Below, one piece after another: positions 53,521 through 63,640 of a stretch of DNA of 64,000 nt (its first letter is position 1; every line of letters starts with the position of its first letter). Made by a program: the position numbers and the translations under genes. Below the pieces are notes generated by a model that saw only the letters and a list, made by a program, of their open reading frames with translations, was not told the DNA's origin and made no database searches. Source of the DNA: Pseudomonas asplenii (GTDB lineage Bacteria > Pseudomonadota > Gammaproteobacteria > Pseudomonadales > Pseudomonadaceae); contig NZ_LT629777.1 in the NCBI RefSeq assembly GCF_900105475.1, forward strand, positions 1 to 64,000, written 5' to 3'.

Positions 53521-53752
53521 GAGGTTGGCCTGGTCCAGGTCACAACAATTACAGAACCAAGATGTATTCAAGCCATCGTCATGCAGAACGGAATGGGAAC
53601 TTGAGTGCGCATCTTACTGACAGAATGGCGCAACGTCCCTGCCCTCCGCCGTCACGCAAGAGGGGCCATCGTTCCTCTCAGATTATCGCAAACACCCAGT
53701 GTTCCGAAGCGGTCGGTGTTTTTTCAGACGAATGAGAACAGCCTGCAACGAG

Positions 53753-53780
53753 CGAGCGTTCCCACGCCTGGGAACGCTCG
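53753..53780 (-). terminator. Hairpin downstream of pcaC
   Basis: CGAGCGTTCCC (53753-53763) pairs with GGGAACGCTCG (53770-53780), with an extra A-T pair closing the loop. It lies 10 bases after the pcaC stop on the minus strand. No T-tract follows on that strand. Confidence 0.5.
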
Positions 53781-53789
53781 GCGACGTGC

Positions 53790-54182
53790 CTACTGGCGCG
53801 ACTCCACGCCCAGTTCATCCCACACTGACTCCGCCAGGTGGAAAGTGGCATTGGCCGCCGGAATGCCGCAGTAGATCGCACTCTGCATCAGCACTTCCTT
53901 GATTTCCTCACGGGTCACACCATTGCTGGCCGCAGCCCGCAGGTGCAGCTTGAGTTCCTCGTTACGGTTCATGCCGATCAACATGGCGATGGTGATCAGG
54001 CTGCGGGTGTGCCGAGGCAGCCCCGGACGGGTCCAGATATCGCCCCAGGCATGACGGGTGATCATCTCCTGGAACTCCGAATTGAACTCGGTGAGGTTGT
54101 TCAGGCTGCGCTCGACATGGGCATCGCCCAACACCGCACGGCGTACCTGCAGCCCCTCGGCATAACGTTGTTTCTCGTCCAC
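53790..54182 (-). CDS. pcaC: 4-carboxymuconolactone decarboxylase
   Basis: A 130-residue enzyme that decarboxylates 4-carboxymuconolactone to 3-oxoadipate enol-lactone. ITRHAWGDIWTRPGLPRHTRSL and AIYCGIPAANATFHLA are the AhpD/CMD-type signature. I choose the GTG at 54182 (reading DEKQRYAEGL next), because GAGGAG lies upstream and known PcaC proteins begin there. A TTG five codons earlier would overlap pcaD. It is the last gene of pcaTBDC. Confidence 0.92.
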   Translation of the reverse strand: MDEKQRYAEGLQVRRAVLGDAHVERSLNNLTEFNSEFQEMITRHAWGDIWTRPGLPRHTRSLITIAMLIGMNRNEELKLHLRAAASNGVTREEIKEVLMQSAIYCGIPAANATFHLAESVWDELGVESRQ

Positions 54183-54193
54183 GGACAATCTCC

Positions 54194-54988
54194 TCAAACC
54201 CGGTCCAGCAGGAAGTCCAGCACACGCTGGCTGAAGGCATCACCCGCCTGCACGTTCGACAGATGGGCGGCCTGGAATTCGGCGTACTCGGCGCCCTTGA
54301 CGTGTTGCTGGATGAACAGCCCACCTGCCGGTGGCGTCACCGCGTCTTCGCTGCCGGAGATGACCAGCAGCGGCGCCTGGATCGCGCCAAGCTGCTCACG
54401 AAAATCGGCATCACGCACCGCTGCGCAGTTGGCCGCATAACCGGGCGGCGAGGTAGCGGCGAGCATATCGGTGATCGGCTTGACCTGCTGCGGCTGCGCA
54501 GCGGAAAACGCCGGGGTGAACCAGCGGGCGATCGCCCCGTCGCGCAAGGCGCTCATGGCCGCCGCGCCGTCACGCAGCACGGTTTCGATGCGCGGGTTCC
54601 ACATGGCCGGGTCGCCGATTTTCGCCGCCGTGTTGCACACGATCAGCTTGTTCAAGCGCTGGCCGGCATGGATCCCCAGCCACTGGCCGATCAGGCCGCC
54701 CATGGATAGCCCGCAGAAATGCGCACGTTCAATCTCCAGCGCATCCAGCAGGGCCAGCACGTCGTGTCCCAATTGCTCGATGCTGTAGGGGCCTTCGGTC
54801 ACCAGCGAACGGCCGTGACCCCGGGTGTCGTAGCGCAACACCCGAAAGTGCTCGGCGAACGCCGGAATCTGCGTGTCCCACATGCCAAGGTCCGTGCCCA
54901 GAGAGTTGGAGAGCACCAGCACCGGCGCCTCCTGCGGGCCATCGAAGCGGTAATGCAGTTCGCCTTCAGCCAGTTGTACAAAAGCCAC
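54194..54988 (-). CDS. pcaD: 3-oxoadipate enol-lactonase
   Basis: A 264-residue alpha/beta-hydrolase that opens the enol-lactone to 3-oxoadipate. The nucleophile is in FCGLSMGGLIG (Ser near 94), Asp lies in ISGSEDAVTPP, and His in FQAAHLSNVQ. RYDTRGHGRS is the conserved strand. It lies 11 bases after pcaB and 11 before pcaC. Confidence 0.93.
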   Translation of the reverse strand: MAFVQLAEGELHYRFDGPQEAPVLVLSNSLGTDLGMWDTQIPAFAEHFRVLRYDTRGHGRSLVTEGPYSIEQLGHDVLALLDALEIERAHFCGLSMGGLIGQWLGIHAGQRLNKLIVCNTAAKIGDPAMWNPRIETVLRDGAAAMSALRDGAIARWFTPAFSAAQPQQVKPITDMLAATSPPGYAANCAAVRDADFREQLGAIQAPLLVISGSEDAVTPPAGGLFIQQHVKGAEYAEFQAAHLSNVQAGDAFSQRVLDFLLDRV

Positions 54989-54999
54989 GACAATCTCCT

Positions 55000-56358
55000 T
55001 CAGGTAAAAGCCAGATGCTCGGCCACTGCGCGCTCGACCCAGGTGCGAGCCTGGCCGAGGTAATGGGCCGGATCGAGCAGGTGGTCCAGTTCATCCGCGG
55101 ACAGTTGCGCGGTCACTTGCGGCTCATCGCCCAACACTGCGCGCAGGTGCCGCTGCTCGGCCACCGCGCGCTGGCAGCACTGCTCCAGCAAGTGATGGGC
55201 GGTCTCGCGGCCCAGGCGCTGGGCGAGGACGATGCTCACCGCCTCCGCCAACAACAGGCCACGGGTCAGTTCGAGGTTGCTGAGCATCCGCGCCGGGTCG
55301 ACCTCCAGGCCTTCGGCGACGATCAACGCCTGCTGCAGGGCGCCCGAGACCAGCCGGCAGATTTCCGGCAAGGTTTCCCACTCGGCGTGCCACAGGCCGA
55401 GGCTGCGTTCGTGTTCCTGGGGCATGGCGCTGAACAGGGTCGAGAGCAGGCCCGGAACCCGGGTCGCGGTGCCGATCAGTACGGCGGCGCCCACCGGATT
55501 GCGCTTGTGTGGCATGGTCGAGGAACCGCCCTTGCCCGGCGCCGACGGCTCGAAGACTTCCGCCGCCTCGGTCTGCATCAGCAGGCTGATATCGCGCCCC
55601 AGCTTGCCCAGGCTGCCGGCGATCAGGCCGAGCACGGCGCCAAACTCCACCAGACGATCACGATGGGTATGCCACGGTTGCTCGGCAAGCTTGAGTTGCA
55701 GTTCCTCGGCCAACGCTTCGGCCACCGGCATCGCCTGTTCACCGAGCGCAGCCAGAGTGCCCGAAGCGCCACCGAACTGCAGGCACAACAACCGTGGTTG
55801 CAGTTCGCGCAGGCGCTGGCGATGGCGGGTGACCGCGCCCAGCCAGCCGGCGATCTTCATGCCGAGGGTGACCGGCGTCGCCTGTTGCAACCAGGTCCGC
55901 CCGGCCAGCGGCGTGGCCGCATGGCGCTGGGCCTGAGCCGCCAGCACCTGGCCCAGACGCTGCAGGTCAGCATCGATCAGTTGCCAGGCGCTGCGCAGTT
56001 GCAGCACCAGGCCGGAGTCCATGACGTCCTGGCTGGTTGCGCCAAGATGTACATAACGTTCAGCGCCGGCATCGCCGGCGGCGATCTGCTTGCCCAGCGC
56101 CTTGACCAGCGGGATCGCCGAATTGCCGGCGGTGGCGATCGCTTCACCGAGCGCGGAAAAATCGTAGAGTCCGGCCTGACAGGCGGCCGCAATCGGCGCG
56201 ACAGCCGCCTGCGGAATCAGCCCGACCCGCGCCTGCGCACGGGCCAGCGCGGCTTCGAAGTCGAGCATCGCCTGGACCCGGCCCGGGTCCGAGAAGACCT
56301 GGGCCATATCGCGGGCAACAAAATAGGCATCGAACAGTTGGTTGCTCGGTCGCTGCAT
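55000..56358 (-). CDS. pcaB: 3-carboxy-cis,cis-muconate cycloisomerase
   Basis: A 452-residue fumarase/aspartase-superfamily enzyme that lactonises 3-carboxymuconate. The flexible signature loop is KGGSSTMPHKRNPVGAAVL (near 275). LGATSQDVMDSG and RTWLQQATPVTLGMK are the other conserved boxes. It lies 46 bases after pcaT and before pcaD. Confidence 0.93.
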   Translation of the reverse strand: MQRPSNQLFDAYFVARDMAQVFSDPGRVQAMLDFEAALARAQARVGLIPQAAVAPIAAACQAGLYDFSALGEAIATAGNSAIPLVKALGKQIAAGDAGAERYVHLGATSQDVMDSGLVLQLRSAWQLIDADLQRLGQVLAAQAQRHAATPLAGRTWLQQATPVTLGMKIAGWLGAVTRHRQRLRELQPRLLCLQFGGASGTLAALGEQAMPVAEALAEELQLKLAEQPWHTHRDRLVEFGAVLGLIAGSLGKLGRDISLLMQTEAAEVFEPSAPGKGGSSTMPHKRNPVGAAVLIGTATRVPGLLSTLFSAMPQEHERSLGLWHAEWETLPEICRLVSGALQQALIVAEGLEVDPARMLSNLELTRGLLLAEAVSIVLAQRLGRETAHHLLEQCCQRAVAEQRHLRAVLGDEPQVTAQLSADELDHLLDPAHYLGQARTWVERAVAEHLAFT

Positions 56359-56404
56359 GGGAAATCCCTGGTAAAGGCGCGCCCACTGAGGGCGCGCAGG
56401 TCGA

Positions 56405-57706
56405 TCAGTGATCGTGGTGCAGGTACGCCGCCTGCTTCGGCAGACGCAGGCTGAACAGGAAGCCGACCACCATCATGACGGTCACGTACCAATAGAAGGT
56501 GTTTTCCATCCCCATCGACTTGAGGTTCAACGCCACGTATTCCGCCGAACCACCGAACATCGCGTTGGCCACCGCATAGGCCAGGCCGACACCCAGCGCC
56601 CGCACCTGGACCGGGAACATCTCGGCCTTCACCAGGCCGCTGATCGAGGTATAGAAACTGACGATCGCCAGGGCCAGGGTGATCAGCACAAACGCCAGGA
56701 ACGGGTTGGTGACGGTCTTCAGGGTCAGCAGGATCGGCATCGTGCACAATGCGCCCAGGGCACCGAACCAGAGCATCGAATTACGTCGGCCGATCTTGTC
56801 CGAGATCATGCCGAACAGCGGTTGCATGCACATATAGAGGAACAGCGCGCCGGTCATCACGTAGCTGGCGGTCTTGGCCGTCATCCCGGCAGTGTTCACC
56901 AGGTATTTCTGCATGTAGGTGGTGAAGGTATAGAAAATCAGCGAACCGCCGGCGGTATAGCCAAGCACGGTGATGAACGCCGCCTTGTGGTCACGGAACA
57001 ACGCCCGAATGCTGCCGGCATCCTTGTCCTGACGGGTTTCCTTGCTGATGGTTTCCTTCAGCGAGCGACGCAGCAGCAACGAGATCACTGCAGCGATGGC
57101 GCCGATCACGAACGGGATGCGCCATCCCCAGGCCTTGAGCTCGGGCTCGGAGAGAAACTGTTGCAGGATCACCACCACCAGCACCGCCAGCAACTGGCCG
57201 CCGATCAGGGTCACGTACTGGAACGAGGCGAAAAAGCCGCGCTGACCGCGCAGCGCCACTTCGCTCATGTAGGTCGCGGTGGTGCCGTACTCGCCACCCA
57301 CCGACAAGCCCTGGAACAGCCGCGCCACCAACAGCAGCGCCGGGGCCCAGGCGCCGATACTGGCGTAGGTTGGCAGGAAGGCGATGACCAGCGAGCCAGC
57401 GCACATCATCAGCACCGAGATCATCATCGAATTCTTGCGCCCGTGCTTATCGGCCACCCGACCGAACAGCCAGCCGCCGATGGGCCGCATCAAGAAACCG
57501 GCGGCGAACACGCCAGCAGTGTTCAGCAGTTGCACCGTCGGGTCATCGGAAGGGAAAAAGGCCGGGGCGAAATAGATGGCGCAGAAGGCATAAACGTAGA
57601 AATCGAACCATTCGACCAGGTTGCCGGAAGAAGCACCGACAATGGCAAAGATCCTTTTACTACGTTCCTCACCGGTGTACGGCGTCGTTGTTGTTGTCAT
57701 GTTCAT
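56405..57706 (-). CDS. pcaT: MFS transporter PcaT (beta-ketoadipate pathway)
   Basis: A 433-residue symporter of the metabolite:H+ family with about twelve membrane segments. It carries [35 protein letters not shown] and [18 protein letters not shown]. Its place before pcaBDC matches PcaT of P. putida, implicated in beta-ketoadipate uptake. The first codons (ATGAACATG then ACA ACA ACA ACG) include the CA motif AACAACAA. It is paralogous to kgtP at 16676. Confidence 0.88.
   Translation of the reverse strand: MNMTTTTTPYTGEERSKRIFAIVGASSGNLVEWFDFYVYAFCAIYFAPAFFPSDDPTVQLLNTAGVFAAGFLMRPIGGWLFGRVADKHGRKNSMMISVLMMCAGSLVIAFLPTYASIGAWAPALLLVARLFQGLSVGGEYGTTATYMSEVALRGQRGFFASFQYVTLIGGQLLAVLVVVILQQFLSEPELKAWGWRIPFVIGAIAAVISLLLRRSLKETISKETRQDKDAGSIRALFRDHKAAFITVLGYTAGGSLIFYTFTTYMQKYLVNTAGMTAKTASYVMTGALFLYMCMQPLFGMISDKIGRRNSMLWFGALGALCTMPILLTLKTVTNPFLAFVLITLALAIVSFYTSISGLVKAEMFPVQVRALGVGLAYAVANAMFGGSAEYVALNLKSMGMENTFYWYVTVMMVVGFLFSLRLPKQAAYLHHDH
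57688..57695 (-). promoter_or_regulatory. Candidate Hfq/Crc CA motif at the pcaT start
   Basis: On the minus strand AACAACAA lies 11-18 bases after the first ATG of pcaT, within the ribosome-protected region. It fits AAnAAnAA. Function inferred from motif and place. Confidence 0.4.
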
Positions 57707-57781
57707 TCACTCGTAGAGGGATGGTTGCAGTCTACACATACTTTGCAACAAACCTGCTCCCCACTCCCACCAGACTTTTGT

Positions 57782-57862
57782 AGGAGCCGGCTTGCTGGCG
57801 ATCAGGACAATGCGGCATACCTGAGATACCGCATCGTATTGATCGCCAGCAAGCCGGCTCCT
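57782..57862. repeat. REP-type inverted pair between pcaF and pcaT
   Basis: Perfect 23-base arms, 57782-57804 starting AGGAGCCGGCTTGC and 57840-57862, enclose 35 bases with an inner pair ATGCGG/CCGCAT (57810-57835). It ends 14 bases from the pcaF stop, so it probably reduces read-through from pcaIJF to pcaTBDC. Confidence 0.88.
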
Positions 57863-57875
57863 GCAGAGGCAGGTG

Positions 57876-59077
<1,202 letters not shown>

Positions 59078-59078
<1 letters not shown>

Positions 59079-59857
59079 CAGGCTTCTCCCGGAGCTTGGC
59101 CATGGGCAGCGGCGGTACGGGCTTCGAGATCGCGCAGGGCACTGAGTTCGACTTCGCTCGGCTCGGCGGTGCTGGCGACCTGTTCGGCGAAACGCACCGG
59201 CCAGCCGGTGGCGGCCACTACCTGCTCGCGAGTCACGCCCGGATGCAGGGAAGTGACGACAAATTCGTGGGTCCCGGCTTCCGGCTCCATGATGCACAGG
59301 TCGGTGATGATCCCCACCGGACCGGCTCCCGGCAGACCGAGACGCTGACGGGAATCACCGCCCTCGCCATGGCCGACCGAGGTGATGAAGTCCAGTTTGT
59401 CGACGAAGGAACGCGCCGACTGCTTGAGGATGATCAGCACGCTCTTCGCCGAACCGGCGATCTCCGGCGCGCCGCCGGCCCCCGGCAGACGGACCTTCGG
59501 CGAGAAATAGTCGCCGACCACCGTGGTGTTGATATTGCCGAAGCGGTCGACTTGGGCGGCACCGAGGAAGCCGACATCGATACGCCCGCCCTGCAGCCAG
59601 TAGCGGAAGATCTCGCCGGTCGGCACCACGGTATCGGCGGTTTCCGCCAGCTCACCGTCACCGATGGACAGCGGCAGCACGCTGGGCTTGGCACCGATCG
59701 GGCCAGACTCGTAGATCAGCACCACATCCGGCGAGGACGTCAGACGTGCCAGGTTGGCAGCCTTGGACGGCAGGCCGATGCCGACGAAACACACCGAACC
59801 GTTCTTCAGACGGCGGGCGGCGGCAACGGTCATCATTTCATTAGTGGTGTAGGTCAT
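59078..59857 (-). CDS. pcaJ: 3-oxoadipate CoA-transferase subunit B
   Basis: A 259-residue subunit that with PcaI moves CoA from succinyl-CoA to 3-oxoadipate. [16 protein letters not shown] and the catalytic Glu50 in [12 protein letters not shown] are the family signature. Start and stop each overlap the neighbouring genes by one to three bases (TAATG with pcaI, TGATG with pcaF). Confidence 0.94.
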
Positions 59858-60714
59858 TATTTTGCCTCCGAGGCTTGGGCCAACTTGGCCCGGAACTCGG
59901 CGAAGTCCGCCGTGCCATGGATGTATTCGGCGATCCAGGCGGTGAAGGTTTCACGATCGCGGGCAATCGGGTCCCAGGCCTGGTAGAAACGGTTGTCGCG
60001 CTCGCTGTAGCCGTGGGCATAGGACGGATGCGCCCCACCGGGTACATGGCAGACCGCACTCAGGGCCCAGGTCGGCAGGACACAGGCATTCATCGGCGCT
60101 TCGAGGTCATCGACAATCTCCTCGACCGTGACGATGCAGCGCTTGGCCGCCAGCGCCGCTTCCTTCTGCACCCCGAGAATGCCCCAGAGCAGGACGTTGC
60201 CCTTGCGGTCGGCCTTCTGCGCATGGATTACGGTGACATCGGGGCGTACCGAAGGCACCGCCGCCAGCACTTCACCCGTGAACGGGCAGGTCACTGTCTT
60301 GATCAGCGGATTGACCTTCGGCAGGTCGGAACCGGCGTAGGCCCGCAGCACCGCGAACGGCAAACCGGAAGCACCGGCTACGTAGGCATTGGCCAGGTCG
60401 GCATGGCTGTGCTCCTCGATTTCCAGCGAGTGTGGCCAGTGTTTTTCGACGGCATCGCGCAGGCGGTGCAGGGAGCCCACACCCGGGTTGCCGCCCCAGG
60501 AAAACACCAGCTTGCGAGCACAACCGGCACCGATCAGCTGGTCATAGATCAGGTCGGGGGTCATCCGTACCAACGTCAGGTCTTTCTTGCCTTGACGAAT
60601 GATTTCATGACCCGCCGCAGTCGGAATCAGATGGGTGAAGCCTTCGAGTGCGACGGTATCGCCGTCGTTGACGAATTGCTTCACCGCGTCATGCAGCGAA
60701 AGGATTTCAGCCAT
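59857..60714 (-). CDS. pcaI: 3-oxoadipate CoA-transferase subunit A
   Basis: A 285-residue subunit paired with PcaJ. The CoA-transferase start DGDTVALEGFTHLIPTAAGHE and FSWGGNPGVGSLHRLRDA are conserved. It is first in pcaIJF, and its stop overlaps the pcaJ start. PcaR-type boxes lie 104-135 bases upstream of its start. Confidence 0.94.
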   Translation of the reverse strand: MAEILSLHDAVKQFVNDGDTVALEGFTHLIPTAAGHEIIRQGKKDLTLVRMTPDLIYDQLIGAGCARKLVFSWGGNPGVGSLHRLRDAVEKHWPHSLEIEEHSHADLANAYVAGASGLPFAVLRAYAGSDLPKVNPLIKTVTCPFTGEVLAAVPSVRPDVTVIHAQKADRKGNVLLWGILGVQKEAALAAKRCIVTVEEIVDDLEAPMNACVLPTWALSAVCHVPGGAHPSYAHGYSERDNRFYQAWDPIARDRETFTAWIAEYIHGTADFAEFRAKLAQASEAK

Positions 60715-60804
60715 GGATACAGACTCCCGGTTTCAACAAGCCAGCTTGGAAGAAAAAGGCGCGAGGTTCAGCGCCGGAGTAAAACCAGATTAAGCCGGGG
60801 CTCG

Positions 60805-60864
60805 GCCTGCAAACAATCCGATAATCGCTTATGTGTTCGGTAATCGAACTGATTGTTTGCAGGC
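60805..60864. repeat. Perfect 14-base inverted repeat enclosing the PcaR boxes
   Basis: GCCTGCAAACAATC (60805-60818) and GATTGTTTGCAGGC (60851-60864) are perfect inverted arms around 32 bases. It lies between the pcaK stop (60922) and pcaI (start 60714), so it could be a pcaK terminator as well as part of the control region. Confidence 0.7.
60818..60849 (-). promoter_or_regulatory. PcaR-type boxes upstream of pcaI
   Basis: CCGATAATCGC (60818-60828) and GTTCGGTAATCGAAC (60835-60849) both resemble GTTCGATAATCGCAC; the second differs at two positions and is palindromic. They lie 104-135 bases before pcaI. Confidence 0.65.
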
Positions 60865-60921
60865 TATCGAAGGTCACCAGGCGACCAGCGAACGGACGCT
60901 GACCGCATCTCCCAGGCTGAC

Positions 60922-62268
60922 TCAGGTCGCATCGGCGTGACTGACCCGGCCCTTGATCAGCACGGCGGTGGTCGCCAGTGCCGCTGGCACCACCAGCACG
61001 GTCAGTACCTGCTCGAAGTTCCAGCCCATGCCCAGCAGCGTAGCGCCCATCCAGGCACCGAGAATCGCGCCGAAACGGCCGATCCCGAGCATCCATGACA
61101 CACCCGTGGCACGTCCCTGGGTCGGATAGAAACGTGCCGCCAGCGAGGGCATCGCCGATTGGGCGCCGTTCACGCACATTCCCGCCGCCAGCACCAGCGT
61201 CCCCAGCAGGGCGATGTGGCCCAGGCTCTGGCCGACCGCATAGGCGAAGATCCCGGCCAGCAGATAGAACGTACCGATGACTTTGTGCGGGTTGAACCGA
61301 TCCATGGCCCAACCGACCCCGACCGCGCTCAGCACCCCGCCGAACTGGAACAGCGCACCGATAAACGCGGCCTGCTCAAGGCTCGCGCCACTGTCGCGCA
61401 TCAGCGTCGGCAGCCAACTGGTCAGCAGGTAAACGATCACCAGGCCCATGAAATAGGTCAGCCACAGCAGCAAGGTGCCGGCGCTGTAGGTGCCGGAGAA
61501 AATCACCGCCAGCACATTGCGCGCCTTGATCGTCTTCTGCTCCGGTACGCTGAAACTCGCCGCCTCCGCCACCTGTTGTGGCGCGATCGGTGCCAGGGCC
61601 TGGCGCACCTTGTCCGTGCCGCGATTGCGCACCACCAGGTAACGGGCCGACTCCGGTAGCCAGAACAGCAGGACCACCACCAGCAACAGCGGCAACAAGC
61701 CACCGATCAACAGCAGGCTATGCCAGCCAAAGGCCGGAATCAGCTTGGCCGAAACGAATCCGCCCCCCGCCATGCCCAGGTTGAAACCACAGAACATGCT
61801 GGTCACCAGCAGCGACTTGTGTCGCTCAGGGGTGTATTCCGACAGCAGGGTCGTGGCATTCGGCATGCCCGCTCCCAAGCCGAGGCCGGTAAGGAAACGC
61901 AGGACCAGCAACTGGTCGACGTTGCTGCTGTAGGCCGAAGCCAGGCTGAAGACACCAAACAGCAGGACCGCTCCGACCAGCACCCCCTTGCGCCCGAAAC
62001 GGTCCGCCAGCGGGCCGGAACCGAGCGCACCGAAGACCATGCCGATCAGCGCCGCGCTCATCACCGGGCCGAGGCTGGCGCGATCGATGCCCCAGTCCTG
62101 GGACAGCGCGGGTGCGATGAAGCCCATGGCCGCAGTGTCCAGGCCATCGAGGAAAACGATCAGAAAACACAGGATCACCACCCGCCACTGGTAGCTCGAC
62201 AGCGGTTGGCTATTGATAAGGGACTGCACATCAAGGCAGTGACCGACAGCGGATTGAGGTTGGTTCAT
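60922..62268 (-). CDS. pcaK: 4-hydroxybenzoate/protocatechuate transporter PcaK
   Basis: A 448-residue MFS transporter of the aromatic-acid:H+ symporter family with twelve membrane segments. Signatures are LDGLDTAAMGFIAPALSQDWG (segment 1 acidic motif), LADRFGRKGVLVGA (loop 2-3) and LRFLTGLGLGAGMPNATTLLSEY. I use the ATG at 62268. It lies between pcaR and pcaI on the same strand, as in the pcaRK order of P. putida. Confidence 0.92.
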   Translation of the reverse strand: MNQPQSAVGHCLDVQSLINSQPLSSYQWRVVILCFLIVFLDGLDTAAMGFIAPALSQDWGIDRASLGPVMSAALIGMVFGALGSGPLADRFGRKGVLVGAVLLFGVFSLASAYSSNVDQLLVLRFLTGLGLGAGMPNATTLLSEYTPERHKSLLVTSMFCGFNLGMAGGGFVSAKLIPAFGWHSLLLIGGLLPLLLVVVLLFWLPESARYLVVRNRGTDKVRQALAPIAPQQVAEAASFSVPEQKTIKARNVLAVIFSGTYSAGTLLLWLTYFMGLVIVYLLTSWLPTLMRDSGASLEQAAFIGALFQFGGVLSAVGVGWAMDRFNPHKVIGTFYLLAGIFAYAVGQSLGHIALLGTLVLAAGMCVNGAQSAMPSLAARFYPTQGRATGVSWMLGIGRFGAILGAWMGATLLGMGWNFEQVLTVLVVPAALATTAVLIKGRVSHADAT

Positions 62269-62270
62269 TA

Positions 62271-62278
62271 TTTTTATT
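62271..62278 (-). promoter_or_regulatory. Candidate Hfq/Crc CA motif before pcaK
   Basis: On the minus strand AATAAAAA precedes the pcaK ATG by 2 bases and fits AAnAAnAA. It takes the place of a normal ribosome site, which is otherwise not obvious. Confidence 0.35.
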
Positions 62279-62509
62279 TCCACACAAGCGCGCAGACGAA
62301 CAGGCGCCGACCGGGCCGGCGACGTGGGATACAACAGGTTGGATCAGACGCGCCGTGTCAGGACGGCAGGCGCGTGGGAGAGGGATCGGCAGAGATGCTC
62401 ATGGCGGTTTGGCCTCTTCATTATTATTAGGGCTGCCCGGAGCGGGGCCTTGCAGGCACTTCAACTCAGGGCGCTGCCGCGACATTAATAAGCGCTAGCC
62501 AACCGCGCA

Positions 62510-62524
62510 ATTCGATAAACGCGT
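62510..62524. promoter_or_regulatory. PcaR-type box upstream of pcaK
   Basis: ATTCGATAAACGCGT matches GTTCGATAATCGCAC at 11 of 15 positions and lies in the pcaR-pcaK spacer. It is weaker than the boxes of pcaI and pcaR. Confidence 0.45.
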
Positions 62525-62566
62525 AATTGGGCGGTTACCGAACAGCTTTGCCGGAAGAACAAGGGC

Positions 62567-63409
62567 TCAGGCGAACAGTTGGGCACTCAGATCGCGACTG
62601 GCCGCAAGCATGTTCGGCAGGAAACGCTGCTCCAGCTCGCTGCGACTGACGCTCCCGGCATGGGTGCTGACGTTCAGGGCCGCAAGCACCTGGCCCGAGG
62701 CGTCATAGACCGGCACGGCAATCGAGCGCAGCCCCTGCTCCAGTTCCTGGTCGACGATGCACCAGCCCTGCCGGCGTACCTGCTGCAGACATTCGAGCAG
62801 GGCCTCGCGGGTATGCAGGGTACGACTGGTCTTGGGCTGCAGGTCGGCATGTTCGAGATAGTCATGCAGCGACGCATCGTCCAGCGCCGCCAGCAGAATC
62901 CGACCCATCGAGGTGCAATAGGCCGGCAAGCGACCGCCGACGGACAGATCGACCGAGATCAGCCGCTGGGGTGTGGCCGAACGGGCGATGTAGAGAATGT
63001 CGTCACCCTCGAGAGTGGCCATGTTGCAGGCTTCGTGAAGCTGCTCGCTCATGCGGTCCAGATACGGCTGGGCGGACACCGCCAAGGGTGTCGAGGACAG
63101 GTAGGCATGGCCCAGGGTCAGCACCTTGGGCAGCAGCGAATAAGTACGCCCGTCGGTCGTGGCGTAGCCGAGCTTGATCAGCGTATGCAGGCAACGCCGT
63201 ACGGCCGCCCGGGGAATTTCCGTTCGATGGCTGATCTGCGCGATGGTCAGGTGCCGCTTACGCTCCTGGAATGCCTGCACCACCGCCAGGCCACGGGCGA
63301 GCGAGGTCATGAAATCCGGATCACCGGTAAAGGCCTGGATCCGCTTGGCGGGCGAAGCGACGATAGGCGGCGCGACGGAATTGAAGGCAGTACGCAGTGG
63401 GTCGTTCAT
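62567..63409 (-). CDS. pcaR: IclR-family regulator PcaR of the pca genes
   Basis: A 280-residue IclR-type regulator that activates the pca operons with beta-ketoadipate in P. putida. The N-terminal helix-turn-helix is RKRHLTIAQISHRTEIPRAAVRRCLHTLIKLGYATTDG. The effector domain (about 100-275) carries SVDLSVGGRLPAYCTSMGRILLA and GWCIVDQELEQGLRSIAVPV. The ATG has GAGG upstream. It is followed by pcaK. Confidence 0.92.
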   Translation of the reverse strand: MNDPLRTAFNSVAPPIVASPAKRIQAFTGDPDFMTSLARGLAVVQAFQERKRHLTIAQISHRTEIPRAAVRRCLHTLIKLGYATTDGRTYSLLPKVLTLGHAYLSSTPLAVSAQPYLDRMSEQLHEACNMATLEGDDILYIARSATPQRLISVDLSVGGRLPAYCTSMGRILLAALDDASLHDYLEHADLQPKTSRTLHTREALLECLQQVRRQGWCIVDQELEQGLRSIAVPVYDASGQVLAALNVSTHAGSVSRSELEQRFLPNMLAASRDLSAQLFA

Positions 63410-63487
63410 TCCAGATCCTCGTTCACACTGTCAGGCGCTATTACAGGCTGCTGTCAGCCGATAGACAAGCCAGGCAGACGCCACACT

Positions 63488-63519
63488 GTGCGATTATCGA
63501 ACGGACGGCCGATAATCGC
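63488..63519. promoter_or_regulatory. PcaR-type boxes in the pcaR promoter
   Basis: GTGCGATTATCGAAC (63488-63502) is the exact reverse complement of GTTCGATAATCGCAC. CGATAATCGC (63510-63519) faces it, forming 10-base inverted arms GCGATTATCG/CGATAATCGC with 10 bases between. It lies 79-110 bases before pcaR and suggests autoregulation. Confidence 0.75.
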
Positions 63520-63613
63520 AATTGACCGCCGCGAGAGTCAGGCTTATAACGTGGTCTTGCCGCTCTGCGATTCCCGGCATACTGGTCAGGTACCCACCGG
63601 GGAACTCACCGGC

Positions 63614-63640
63614 ACGGCCTTACCCACGAAGTAAGGCCGT
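63614..63640 (+). terminator. Hairpin upstream of pcaR
   Basis: ACGGCCTTAC (63614-63623) pairs with GTAAGGCCGT (63631-63640) around CCACGAA, followed on the plus strand by a T/C-rich tract ending CTCTTTTTG. It looks like a plus-strand terminator, yet no plus-strand gene is visible before it. Confidence 0.5.

Noticed and set aside
53681..53690. GATTATCGCA as another PcaR box near the deacetylase gene
   Set aside because: It matches only about seven of the ten core positions and lacks the flanking bases of the other boxes.
55015..56454. 479-residue plus-strand frame opposite pcaB
   Set aside because: It is a shadow of the cycloisomerase gene with His/Gln/Arg-rich composition.
56405..57706. 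kgtP and pcaT as a recent duplication
   Set aside because: They share MFS signatures but differ through most of their length, so they look like old paralogues, not a recent copy.
62579..63634. Plus-strand frame antisense to pcaR that ends in the hairpin at 63614
   Set aside because: It overlaps pcaR entirely and its composition is that of a shadow frame, although the hairpin itself is kept as a finding.
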